From NCBI RefSeq assembly GCF_000384295.1, contig NZ_KB913037.1:7007533-7071532 (forward strand): a stretch of 64,000 nucleotides of DNA, written 5' to 3'. Origin of the DNA: Amycolatopsis balhimycina FH 1894 (GTDB lineage Bacteria > Actinomycetota > Actinomycetes > Mycobacteriales > Pseudonocardiaceae). Made by a program: the position numbers and the translations under genes. Below the pieces are notes generated by a model that made no database searches, was not told where the DNA came from, and saw only the letters and a program-made list of their open reading frames with translations. Of this stretch, positions 8,265 to 16,830 are shown in pieces (within the stretch, counting starts at the first letter, position 1; each line of letters starts with the position of its first letter).

Positions 8265-8294
8265 AGTGTATCCACCCGAGGATAGGTACGGCAA
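8265..8294 (-). promoter_or_regulatory. Likely lsr2 promoter
   Basis: On the minus strand TTGCCG (8294-8289) and TACACT (8270-8265) are separated by 18 bases, a reasonable housekeeping -35/-10 pair, with about 70 bases of leader before the lsr2 GTG. Confidence 0.55.
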
Positions 8295-8378
8295 TTTCCC
8301 ACCGCTCTCGCGGAACGGCGGGTGGCCCGGCCGGTCCGGAAAGGACCGGCCGGGCGGGCTAAAAGGAGTAAACGCGGC

Positions 8379-8561
8379 TCAGGTCCCCGAGGGCGTGGAG
8401 CCCTGCTCACCGTGGTGGTAGGGCGGATCCGTGGCCGGCGCCTCGTCGGCGGCATCGGCCAGCTCGACCTCCTTCGCGGCCTCTTTCGCCTCCTTGATCT
8501 GCTGCCGGCTCCGGGCGAGATCCGCTTCGGGGTCTTCCGGGGAGTTTTCGTTCGCGGTCAT
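8379..8561 (-). CDS. Small acidic hypothetical protein
   Basis: 60 residues from ATG 8561, with AAGGAG five bases upstream. The protein is Glu/Ala-rich and hydrophilic with a probable helical middle (ARSRQQIKEAKEAAKEVELA) and a polar tail (PPYHHGEQGSTPSGT); no Cys, no membrane segment. I do not recognise a family. It is on the same strand as and upstream of lsr2, but the 193-bp gap with a separate promoter argues against one operon. The good ribosome site supports a real gene. Confidence 0.6.
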   Translation of the reverse strand: MTANENSPEDPEADLARSRQQIKEAKEAAKEVELADAADEAPATDPPYHHGEQGSTPSGT

Positions 8562-9100
8562 CGCCACTCCTTGCCGAGGTCGTCACACAGCTTTCTCACA
8601 GGAACGGCTACCCCGGAAGGCGGGAACGCAACCGTCGGCCTCCCGGTGCCGGTGGCGAGGGCGCCGGTGATTCCCGGCGGAAACAGCCCGGCCGGTGTTC
8701 ACCCCAATGAGTGGGCGCCGTGAATGAGCCATTGAGGAGCCGCCGGGGAATTCTTCCGCGGGGGAACCTGGGCCGGGACCGGTTCCGGGCGCTCTGCCGG
8801 TCGAGGAGCGGAGAACGGCGTTCAAGCGTGGTTCCCGGGCCGGGCTGGGGAGGGAACGGCCGTATGGCGCCGATGAGGCCGTGTCCTGGGGAAGCCGCGG
8901 CCCGGGGAACCGGCGGCCCGGAGAAGCGCCCCGATGTGGCGTTCGGTGCGTCCAGCACCCAATGTGGCGTTCGGTGCGCCGGACGCAACCAACGCCACAT
9001 TGGGGCGCTCGTGCCCGGCGTCGAGCGGACGCTGGGTGCCCGGCTGAACTGTTGGTCGTGCGCAGGGAGTCCGGCAGCGGCCACCGGCCCCGGAATGCCG
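8562..9100. other. Gene-free intergenic region with a type E palindrome
   Basis: No credible gene in about 540 bases. The only structured part is the complex type E repeat at 8927-9007 (own entry). The rest contains short GC-rich hairpin-prone sequence without recognisable sites. Confidence 0.5.
8927..9007. repeat. Type E palindromic repeat, expanded copy
   Basis: Outer arms CGCCCC-GATGTGGCG-TTCGGTGCG (8927-8950) and the near complement at 8984-9007, with three mismatches in 24. An additional internal left-arm copy (CACCCAATGTGGCG... at 8956-8978) lies between them, so the unit looks as if one arm was duplicated. A cleaner copy of the same repeat occurs inside the caspase-like gene at 58432-58484. 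Confidence 0.75.
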
Positions 9101-9133
9101 AAGGGCCCCGCACCAGGCTGGTGCGGGGCCCTT
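9101..9133 (-). terminator. Hairpin downstream of first HU gene
   Basis: AAGGGCCCCGCACCA (9101-9115) is an exact reverse complement of 9119-9133 with a 3-base loop. It starts 20 bases beyond the HU stop codon (9153) in the direction of transcription. No U-tract. Confidence 0.72.
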
Positions 9134-9152
9134 CTGGGAGATGGAACTGGTG

Positions 9153-9833
9153 CTACTTCTTCTTGGCAGCCGACGTGCGCTTGGCCGGGGCCTTGGCGGC
9201 GGCCGGCTTCTTGGCCGCGGCGGTCTTGGTCGCGGCCGGCTTGGCGGCGGCGGTCTTGGCCCGCGTGGTGGTCGCCTTCGCCGTGGTGGCCTTGGCCGCC
9301 GTGGTCTTCGGGGCCGCCTTCGTGGCGGTCGCCTTGGTCGCGGGGGCCTTGGCGGCCGGCTTCGCCGCGGTGGCGCGGGTCCGCGTGGTCGTCGCCCGCG
9401 TGGTGGCCGGCTTGGCGGCCGCGGCCCGCGTGGTGGTCGCCCGCGAAGTCGTGGCCTTGGCCGGAGCGGCCGCGGCGGCGGTCTTGGTGGCCGTCGCCCG
9501 CGTGCTGGTGGTGGCCGCGGTGGCGCGCTTGACCGGTGTCGCCTTGGGCAGCTTCTTGGTGCCGGAGATGACGTCCTTGAACGTGGTGCCGGCACGGAAG
9601 GCGGGCACGTTGGTCTTCTTCACGCGCACGGCCTCACCGGTGCGCGGGTTGCGCGCGGTGCGAGCGGCGCGGGCGCGCTTCTCGAACACCCCGAAGCCGG
9701 TGATGTTGACCTTTTCGCCCTTGTTGACCGTCCGGATGATGATGTCCACCAGACCGTCAACGGCCTGCGAAGCCACCTTCTTGTCGCCCAGGCGCTCCGA
9801 CAGCGCCTCGATCAGCTGGGCCTTGTTCGTCAT
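9153..9833 (-). CDS. HU-type DNA-binding protein with long Lys/Ala/Thr-rich tail (paralogue 1)
   Basis: 226 residues. Residues 1-90 are a canonical HU fold ([57 protein letters not shown]). Residues ~100-226 form a disordered, histone-H1-like tail of AAK/TTR/ATK repeats, as in mycobacterial HupB. It bends and compacts DNA. The fold is almost identical to the HU at 24155 (differences such as [12 protein letters not shown] versus [12 protein letters not shown]), so these are recent paralogues. ATG start at 9833, GGAGG upstream. It shares an upstream sequence block with the second copy. This copy lies outside the conserved leuCD-hupB context, suggesting that it is the duplicate. Confidence 0.92.
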   Translation of the reverse strand: MTNKAQLIEALSERLGDKKVASQAVDGLVDIIIRTVNKGEKVNITGFGVFEKRARAARTARNPRTGEAVRVKKTNVPAFRAGTTFKDVISGTKKLPKATPVKRATAATTSTRATATKTAAAAAPAKATTSRATTTRAAAAKPATTRATTTRTRATAAKPAAKAPATKATATKAAPKTTAAKATTAKATTTRAKTAAAKPAATKTAAAKKPAAAKAPAKRTSAAKKK

Positions 9834-9873
9834 TCCAGTCCTCCATAGTGGAACTACTAGTCACGGCCCATCT

Positions 9874-9901
9874 CGGCCGACACTGCACACGGTATTACCA
9901 A
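9874..9901 (-). promoter_or_regulatory. 28-bp upstream block shared with second HU gene
   Basis: Read on the minus strand this begins TTGGTAATACCGTGTGCAGT and continues to CGGCCG; the identical 28 bases occur at 24087-24114 before the other HU gene. Flanking similarity (GGCGGAACCC, GTACAAGG, TTGGAWTTTGTGC further upstream; GGAGGACTGGAATG at the start) extends the match to about 120 bases. GGTAATACC is itself a short palindrome. It is probably promoter/operator DNA common to both genes. Confidence 0.7.
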
Positions 9902-10485
9902 TACCGCACAAAATCCAACTGGGGGTCGAAATATTTCCTTGTACGGGGGCGGGTTCCGCCCCCTGAGAGGCCCTTGCCGGACGCCCGCGGGAACGCAAAC
10001 CAGATCCTCGGCACCGCCCTGAGCAGGCAAAACGCACTGACCGCGCCGTCCACAGTGGTCGTCCATATAGGACCCGAGGCCCCTCCGGAGAACTTTTCGG
10101 CCGACACGCCGATCCGGGGTGTCGGAGCGGTGTCCGAGCCCACACCGGGCCCGATCCCGCGCAGCGGCGGCGGATCGCGGCCCGCCCGGAGGGCACCCGC
10201 CGGCGCCGCTTCGCCGTGGAGCCAGGCGGAAGCGGGACGCGGTGAGCCGGGCGCGGCCGGACCGGCGTTGCGGCGCAACCGGTGCCGCCCGCCGCGAGGG
10301 TCCCCCGGAATGCCTGCGGGAGGCGAAAGATCTTCCCCGAAGGGTGAACTCACTCGTTCGGCGCAGCCGGGGCCCGCCGCGGCCCCGGGCGTCACAGCAG
10401 CCACAACGGCCGTGTTGGGCGCGGGACTGTCGGTCCGGCGAGCTAGTCTGCGGCCGGAGGAAGCGCCGGGCGGACAGGGAGAACT
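9902..10485. other. Intergenic region between HU and HerA genes
   Basis: No credible gene. The left 60 bases belong to the HU upstream block. At the right end TAGTCT (10444-10449) is a plausible -10 for the HerA operon, and AGGGAG (10476-10481) is its ribosome site. Nothing else recognisable in the middle. Confidence 0.45.
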
Positions 10486-12228
10486 GTGGACCAGGAGACG
10501 CTCACCACCGTGGTCGGACGGGTGGCAGGCACCGAGGATTCGACGCCGCTGCAGTTCTGCGTGGCCATCGACCCGGAAGCCTATCTGCAGCTCGACGACG
10601 TCGTCGTGACCCGGCGGGAACTGCCAGGGCTCGGCGAAGTCACCTCCTACGGCGTCGTGACGCAGGTGAGCGCGCGGCACGAGGGAGCCAGCTTCGGCAG
10701 CGACGTCTTCCTGATCTCCGACGGCGTCCTGCCCGCGCAGGTGCAGGAGATCGCCGAGATCGCCACCACCCGCGTCGAGCCCGAATGCTATGTGCCGCCG
10801 CGGCCGGGGGCCGTCGTCCAGCGCGCCGTGGGAGAGGATCGCGCGCAGGCGCTGTACTTCGACAACATGACCCGCCAGGTGGCGGTCGGCCTGGGCCGGG
10901 ACGGCGAACCCGTCTACCTCAACATGGACTTCCTCGACGGCACCCGCGGCGCGCACGTCAGCATCAGCGGCGTCTCCGGCGTGGCCACCAAGACGTCGTT
11001 CGCGTTGTTCCTGCTGCACTCGATCTTCCGCGGCGGCGCCCTGCCGAACGCCCACAACGCCAAGGCCCTCGTCTTCTCGGTCAAGGGCGAGGACCTGCTG
11101 TTCCTCGACACCCCGAACGTCCACCTCGACGAAAAGCTCAAGGCCGAGTACGCCAAGCTGGGCCTGCCCGCGGAGCCGTTCGCGTCCGTCGGCTTCTACG
11201 CGCCGCCGACGCCGTCGGACACCACGGGGAAGCCTTACGTCACCGGGCGGACCTCGGGCGTCGGCGCGTTCTGGTGGACCATCGCCGAGTTCTGCGCCAA
11301 GGACCTGCTGCCGTACGTCTTCGCCGACGCCGAGGACGAGCGCAACCAGTACACGATGGTCATCCACCAGGTCGCGAACCGCCTGCGGCTGGACAGCACC
11401 CCGGCGGGCAAGGACGGCGCCGCCAACGTCGACGGCGTCCTGTGCCGCACCTACGCCGAGCTCGTCGACGTCATCTGCGAGCGGGTCACCGACGAGGAAA
11501 CCCGGGCGAGCTGGGCGGGTGCGGTCACCGGCGCGGGCACGGTCAACGCGTTCATCCGGCGCCTGCGGTCGAGCCAGCGCGCGCTCAACGGCCTGATCCG
11601 CGGCGATCTCGCCGACCACCCCGCGCGCAGCCTGTCCACGGAGAACCAGCAGGTGACCGTGGTGGACATCCACAACCTCGTCGAGCGTGCGCAGCGGTTC
11701 GTCGTCGGCGTGACGCTCTCCGCGGAGACCGCGCGCAAGGAAGCGGCCGGCCCCGGCGGGCTGCTGTTCACCATGCTGGACGAGCTCAACAAGTACGCGC
11801 CGCGCGAAGGCAGCAGCCCCATCAAGGAGGTGCTGCTGGACATCGCCGAGCGCGGCCGTTCCCTCGGCGTCATCCTCATCGGTGCGCAGCAGACCGCCAG
11901 CGAGGTCGAGCGCCGGATCGTCAGCAACAGCTCGGTCCGCATCGTCGGCCGCCTCGACGCCGCGGAGGCTTCGCGCCCCGAGTACGGCTTCCTCCCGGCC
12001 AGCCAGCGGGTCCGCGCGACGCTCGCGACGCCGGGCACGATGTTCGTGAGCCAGCCGGAGATCCCGGTGCCGATCGCCGTCGGCTTCCCCTTTCCCGCCT
12101 GGGCCACGCGTCTTTCCGAGGCCGGCCAGATCCCGTCGGCCACGGCCACATCGAAGAAAAGCGATCCCTTCGCCGGCCTGCCCACGCGCGGCGCCGACCC
12201 GTTCGACGACGACCCGCCTCCGTTCTGA
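10486..12228 (+). CDS. HerA/DUF87-like hexameric ATPase
   Basis: 580 residues from GTG 10486. HerA-type ATPases are hexameric DNA translocases that work with the nuclease NurA at DNA ends. Layout: N-terminal HAS-barrel-like beta domain (residues ~5-110), then the ATPase with P-loop region ISGVSGVATKTSFALFLL, and Walker B LLFTMLDELNKYAP (D432, E433), sensor ILIGAQQTASEV, and arginine-rich end VGRLDAAEASRPEYGFLP. The P-loop (G162-V-S-G-V-A-T-K-T-S171) departs from the usual GxxGxGK[ST]: the Gly before Lys is Thr and one residue is added. The gene is first of four; sbcD follows after 38 bp. Assignment rests on Walker B and context; the exact HerA subfamily is inferred. Confidence 0.75.
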   Translation: MDQETLTTVVGRVAGTEDSTPLQFCVAIDPEAYLQLDDVVVTRRELPGLGEVTSYGVVTQVSARHEGASFGSDVFLISDGVLPAQVQEIAEIATTRVEPECYVPPRPGAVVQRAVGEDRAQALYFDNMTRQVAVGLGRDGEPVYLNMDFLDGTRGAHVSISGVSGVATKTSFALFLLHSIFRGGALPNAHNAKALVFSVKGEDLLFLDTPNVHLDEKLKAEYAKLGLPAEPFASVGFYAPPTPSDTTGKPYVTGRTSGVGAFWWTIAEFCAKDLLPYVFADAEDERNQYTMVIHQVANRLRLDSTPAGKDGAANVDGVLCRTYAELVDVICERVTDEETRASWAGAVTGAGTVNAFIRRLRSSQRALNGLIRGDLADHPARSLSTENQQVTVVDIHNLVERAQRFVVGVTLSAETARKEAAGPGGLLFTMLDELNKYAPREGSSPIKEVLLDIAERGRSLGVILIGAQQTASEVERRIVSNSSVRIVGRLDAAEASRPEYGFLPASQRVRATLATPGTMFVSQPEIPVPIAVGFPFPAWATRLSEAGQIPSATATSKKSDPFAGLPTRGADPFDDDPPPF

Positions 12229-12266
12229 GCCCGTCTTCGCCCGCTACCGAAACGGAAGGAAGCCGC

Positions 12267-13427
12267 GTGAAGTTCCTGCACACCTCCGACTGGCACATCG
12301 GCAAGACGCTCAAGGGCCGCAACCGCCTCGACGAGCAGCGGGCCGTGCTCGGCGAGATCGTCCGGATCGCGCGGGACGAGCAGTTCGACGCGATCCTCGT
12401 CGCGGGTGACCTGTACGAGACGTCGGCGCCGTCCGCGGCCGCGCAGGAACTCGTGGTGCGGGCCCTGATGGCGCTCCGCGAAACCGGTGCCGAGGTGATC
12501 GCGATCGCCGGGAACCACGACCACGCCGCGACGTTCGAGGCGTACCGGCCGCTGCTCAAGGCCGCGGGCATCCAGCTCACCGGCGATCCGCGGCCGGTGC
12601 ACGACGGCGGCGTCCACTCGTTCGACGCCCGTTCGACGGGGGAACGCGTCAACGTCGCCGTGCTGCCGTTCCTTTCCCAGCGCTACGCGGTCCGCGCCGC
12701 CGAGCTGCTCGCCGGGACGCCGGCGGACAACGTCGGCCAGTACGACCAGCGTGTGCGGGACATCCTGGACCACCTCAAGTCCGGGTTCACCGATGGCGCG
12801 GTGAACCTCGTCATGGCCCACCTGACGGTGACCGGTGGGGCGATGGGCGGCGGGGAACGCGCGGCGCAGTCCATCTTCGAGTACCACGTGCCCGCCACGG
12901 CGTTCGGCGCCGAACCGCACTACGTGGCGCTGGGCCACCTGCACCGGCGCCAGTCGCTGCCCGCCGCGTGCCCGGTGCACTACAGCGGTTCGCCGTTCGC
13001 CGTCGACTTCGGCGAGCAGGACAACACCAGCGTCGTGCTGTCGGTGGAAGTGACGCCGACGACGCCGGCGAAGATCACCGACCTCCCGCTGACCGCGGGG
13101 CGGAAGCTGCGGACGGTCCACGGCACGGTGGCCGAACTCGTCGGCCGGGCCGACGAGTTCGGCGAGGACTACCTCCGCGTCTACGTCCGCGAAGCGACCA
13201 GGGCGGGGCTGCGGGAGGAGATCCAGGAAGCCCTGCCGAACGCCCTGGAAATCCGCATCGACCCGGAGTTCGCCGCGCCGGTGACGACGTCGGGCGGCGA
13301 CCGCGCGGTCGCGGACCGTTCGCCGGGGGAGCTGTTCGCGAGCTACTGCGCGGAGCGAACCGTCGAGGACAAGCGCGTGCAGGCGCTCTTCGCGCGGCTG
13401 CACGACGAAGAGACGAGCGGGGTGTGA
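12267..13427 (+). CDS. sbcD: Exonuclease SbcCD, SbcD (Mre11-like) subunit
   Basis: 386 residues from GTG 12267, six bases after GGAAGGA. It is a Mn-dependent calcineurin-like phosphoesterase with all motifs in order: FLHTSDWHIGKTLKG (D8, H10), VAGDLYETSAPSA, IAGNHDHAATFEAY, VMAHLTVTGG and ALGHLHRRQSL. The C-terminal part forms the capping domain. With SbcC it processes hairpins and blocked or protein-bound double-strand DNA ends. The stop codon is separated by one base from the sbcC ATG, so the two subunits are co-translated. Length agrees with bacterial SbcD (about 380-410). Confidence 0.94.
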   Translation: MKFLHTSDWHIGKTLKGRNRLDEQRAVLGEIVRIARDEQFDAILVAGDLYETSAPSAAAQELVVRALMALRETGAEVIAIAGNHDHAATFEAYRPLLKAAGIQLTGDPRPVHDGGVHSFDARSTGERVNVAVLPFLSQRYAVRAAELLAGTPADNVGQYDQRVRDILDHLKSGFTDGAVNLVMAHLTVTGGAMGGGERAAQSIFEYHVPATAFGAEPHYVALGHLHRRQSLPAACPVHYSGSPFAVDFGEQDNTSVVLSVEVTPTTPAKITDLPLTAGRKLRTVHGTVAELVGRADEFGEDYLRVYVREATRAGLREEIQEALPNALEIRIDPEFAAPVTTSGGDRAVADRSPGELFASYCAERTVEDKRVQALFARLHDEETSGV

Positions 13428-13428
13428 C

Positions 13429-16400
13429 ATGCGGCCAGTGCTGCTGGAGATGACCGGCTTCGCGTCCTTCCGCGAGAAGACCGAAGTCAGCTTCGAGGAA
13501 ACGGACTACTTCGCGCTCGTCGGGCCGACCGGCGCGGGGAAGAGCACCGTGATCGACGCGCTCACCTTCGCTCTGTACGGTTCTGTCGCGCGCTGGGACC
13601 ACGAAGGCCTTGTCGCGCCCGCGCTCGCCCCGACGACCAACCGCGCCACCGTGCGGCTGGTCTTCGACGCCGGCGGCGCGCGGTACCACGTCGTGCGGGA
13701 AGTCCGGCGCGGCGGCGGGAAGAAACCCACGGTCAGCGTCAAGAACGTGCGCCTGGAACGGCTCGCCGACCCCACCGCGCCCGGCGGCCCCGAGGACGAC
13801 GCCGAGGCGGTCGCCGCGGACTCCGAGGTCACCCCGGCGGTCGAACGCCTGCTCGGGTTGACGTTCAAGCACTTCTGCACCTGCGTGGCGCTGCCCCAGG
13901 GCGACTTCGCGGAGTTCCTGCACGCGAAGGCCGCCGACCGGCAGAAGATCCTCATCAAGCTGCTGGGCCTGGAGGTCTACGAGCGCGTCGGCCGTCGCGC
14001 CGGCGTGACGGCGGAGCAGCAGAAGCAGCGTGCCGCCGTCCTCACCGAACAGCTCGGCAGCTACGCCGACGCCACCGGGAAAGCCGTCGAAGAACTGGCC
14101 GCGCGGATGACGGCGCTCGCGGACCTGGACGCGCGGGTGAACGCGGCCCTGCCAGGGCTGAACGACGCGATCCGCGCGCACGACGACGCGCGGCAACGCT
14201 TCGCCACGCTGACGAAAGAGCTGAGCGTCCTCGACGCGCTGGAGCGCCCGGACGGCGTCGAAGATCTCGAAACCCGGCGCCGGGCCGCGGCGGACGCGGC
14301 GACGGCCGCGCGGGCCGGGCGGGAAAAAGCCGAAACGGCGGACGAAACGGCTCGTGCCGCGCTGGCCGCCGCGCCCGGCCGCGCCGAGCTGGAACGGATC
14401 AGGTCCGCGCGCGCGGAACTCGTCGAAATCGAGAAGGCCCTCCCGGGGCTGGAAGAGGCCGCGAAGACGGCGTCGGCCGAGAAGGCGGCCGCCGCCGCGG
14501 CCGTGACCGAAGCCGTTTCCGTCGCCGAAACGGCCCGGGCGACCCGGGACAAGACGGCCCGCGCCGCCGAGGAGGCGACCGCCGAAGCGGCGCGCGCCCG
14601 TCAGGATCGCGACCGGCTGGCCGGGTTGCGGCCGCCGTCGGATCTCGGGGACCTGACCGCGGAAGCGGCGCGGGTGGCGAAGCGCACGGCGGACGCGGCT
14701 GCCCGCCTCAGCGCGGCCGAAGCCGCCGATGCCGAGGCACGGGCTGCGTTGGCGGCACAACCGGACGTCGCTCCGCTCGCGGCCGCGCGCTCCGACGCCC
14801 GCACGCTCTACGCTTTGTGCGAAGCGCAGCGGAAGGCCGCGCCCGAGCAGGCCGCGCACCGAAAGGAAGTCGAAGCGGCGCGAAGCGCCTTCGCCCGCGC
14901 TGACGCCGAAGTCACCGCCGCGAAGACGGCTGTGACCGAAGCCGAACGAGCCGGGCAGGCATTGAGCCTGCGGGCCGGGCTCGCCGTCGGCCACCCGTGC
15001 CCGGTGTGCGAGCAGGAAGTCCCGGCGCTGCCCGACGCGGGCGGGCACGCCCACCTGGCCGAGGCCCGCGAACGCCTCGACCGCGCCGAACGCGACCGCG
15101 CCGGGGCCGAGTCCGCGCTGCGCAAGCTGGAACGGGCCGTGGACCGTGACGCCGACTCGGCCGCGTCGGCGGCCGCCCAGGCGGAGGAACTGCGTGCGGT
15201 GCTCGCCGAGGTCGACGGCCCGCCGGAGTCGGCGGTGCTGCGGCGGCCGGTCGAGGCTTCCTTCTCCGAACAGGACTACGCGGAACTCGTCACCGCCGTG
15301 CGCGAGCGGGGCGAGTGGCTGTCCGCGACGATCGACGGCCGCACCCGCGTCGCCGAGACCGCGAACGCCGCCGACAAGGAACTGGCGGCGGTCCGCGCCG
15401 AACGCGTGGCGGCCCAGCACGAGGCCGACGTCGTCGAGAAGTCGTTCGCGGCGGCCCGGGAAGCGCTGCGCGCGGCGCGCGATCCGCTGGTGGAGCTGGG
15501 CGCACCGGCGATCGACGGCGACGACGTCCCGGCGGGCTGGCAGCGGCTCACCGCCTGGGCGGCTTCCGCGCTCGAGAAGTGGCGGACGACGCTGGCCGCG
15601 CTCGAAGCGGCCGCCGAAGCCGCGGGTAAAGAAGCCGTCGTCGCGGCGGACGACCTGGCGGCCGCCGAGCGGAACGCCGAGCAGCGGCGGGCTCGCGCGG
15701 TCGACGCGGGCCTGGCCGAGCAGTCGGCGGACACAACGTTGACGACGTCCCGGCGCCGCCACGGCGAACTGGCCACGGTGCTCGCCGACGCGCCTTCCGC
15801 CGACGTGGTCGCCGGACAGCTCGCGGAGGTCGCTTCTCTGGAAGAAGCCGCGAAGAAGGCGGACGCGGACCTGCGCACCGCGCGCGCGGCCGCGAAACAG
15901 GCCGTGGAAGCCCAGGAGCGCATGACCGAACAGGTCGACGCCGAACGGCAGAAGCTGTTCCGGGCGCGCGACCCGCTGGTCGGCCTCGGTGCCCCGCCCA
16001 TCGACGGCGAAAGCCTCCTTGGCGCCTGGGCCGCGTTGACGGACTGGGCGGCCGCGCAGGCGAACACTCACCGGGAGAGCCTGGCCGTCGCGAAGACCGC
16101 GGAGAGCGAAGCCGCCGAAGCGTTGCTGGCCGCCGAACGCGCCGTCGCCGACGACGTCACCGCGCTCGAAGTCCCCCTGGAGCCGGGCCCCGTGCGAGAC
16201 CGGGTTCCGGTGGCCGTCGCCACCGCACGGGCCCGCGCGGAAGCCGACCACACGGAGATGAAGCGCCGCGTCGCGCGCGTGGCCGGCCTGCGCGGCGACA
16301 TCGCGGCCGCGGAGTCCGAAGCGCAGGTCGCGCGGCTGCTCGCGGATCTCCTGCGCTCGGACAAGTTCCCGCGCTGGCTCATCGCCGGGGCCCTCGACAC

Positions 16401-16830
16401 GCTGGTCGCCGAAGCGTCGGCGTCGCTGCTGGAACTCTCGGGCGGCCAGTTCGAGCTGACCCACGACAAGGGCGACTTCCTGGTGGTGGACCACAACGAG
16501 GCCGACGCCCGGCGCCCGGTGAAGACCCTGTCCGGCGGCGAGACGTTCCAGGCGTCGCTCGCCCTGGCCCTCGCGTTGTCGTCGCAGCTGGGCGCAATGG
16601 CCGCAGAGGGCGCGACACGCTTGGAGTCGATCTTCCTCGACGAGGGCTTCGGGACGCTCGACGAAGCTACCCTCGACGTCGTGGCGTCCACTTTGGAGAA
16701 CCTCGCCGCCACCGGCTCGCGGATGGTCGGGGTGATCACGCACGTGCCCGCGCTCGCCGAGCGCGTCCCGGTGCGGTTCCTGGTCACCCGCGACGGCACC
16801 GGCTCGCACATCGCCAGGGAGGGCGCGTGA
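13429..16830 (+). CDS. sbcC: Exonuclease SbcCD, SbcC (Rad50-like) ATPase subunit
   Basis: 1133 residues, typical for SbcC. N-terminal Walker A LVGPTGAGKSTVIDAL (G32-T40), Q-loop ALPQGDFAEFL, then ~800 residues of Ala/Glu/Arg-rich coiled coil interrupted by the zinc hook HPCPVCEQEVPALP (C524, C527). C-terminal ABC signature TLSGGETFQASLALAL (around 1034) and Walker B/D-loop SIFLDEGFGTLDEATL. It tethers DNA ends and drives SbcD nuclease action. ATG 13429 follows the sbcD stop by one base, and its own stop overlaps the next gene's GTG. Unusual for bacteria is the continuation into a NurA-like gene. Confidence 0.95.
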   Translation: MRPVLLEMTGFASFREKTEVSFEETDYFALVGPTGAGKSTVIDALTFALYGSVARWDHEGLVAPALAPTTNRATVRLVFDAGGARYHVVREVRRGGGKKPTVSVKNVRLERLADPTAPGGPEDDAEAVAADSEVTPAVERLLGLTFKHFCTCVALPQGDFAEFLHAKAADRQKILIKLLGLEVYERVGRRAGVTAEQQKQRAAVLTEQLGSYADATGKAVEELAARMTALADLDARVNAALPGLNDAIRAHDDARQRFATLTKELSVLDALERPDGVEDLETRRRAAADAATAARAGREKAETADETARAALAAAPGRAELERIRSARAELVEIEKALPGLEEAAKTASAEKAAAAAAVTEAVSVAETARATRDKTARAAEEATAEAARARQDRDRLAGLRPPSDLGDLTAEAARVAKRTADAAARLSAAEAADAEARAALAAQPDVAPLAAARSDARTLYALCEAQRKAAPEQAAHRKEVEAARSAFARADAEVTAAKTAVTEAERAGQALSLRAGLAVGHPCPVCEQEVPALPDAGGHAHLAEARERLDRAERDRAGAESALRKLERAVDRDADSAASAAAQAEELRAVLAEVDGPPESAVLRRPVEASFSEQDYAELVTAVRERGEWLSATIDGRTRVAETANAADKELAAVRAERVAAQHEADVVEKSFAAAREALRAARDPLVELGAPAIDGDDVPAGWQRLTAWAASALEKWRTTLAALEAAAEAAGKEAVVAADDLAAAERNAEQRRARAVDAGLAEQSADTTLTTSRRRHGELATVLADAPSADVVAGQLAEVASLEEAAKKADADLRTARAAAKQAVEAQERMTEQVDAERQKLFRARDPLVGLGAPPIDGESLLGAWAALTDWAAAQANTHRESLAVAKTAESEAAEALLAAERAVADDVTALEVPLEPGPVRDRVPVAVATARARAEADHTEMKRRVARVAGLRGDIAAAESEAQVARLLADLLRSDKFPRWLIAGALDTLVAEASASLLELSGGQFELTHDKGDFLVVDHNEADARRPVKTLSGGETFQASLALALALSSQLGAMAAEGATRLESIFLDEGFGTLDEATLDVVASTLENLAATGSRMVGVITHVPALAERVPVRFLVTRDGTGSHIAREGA

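Noticed and set aside
13075..16809. Very long open frame (over 1200 codons) antisense to sbcC
   Set aside because: High GC removes stop codons in the opposite frame; the translation is Arg/Gly/Pro-rich without family motifs, while the sense strand has complete SbcC motifs.
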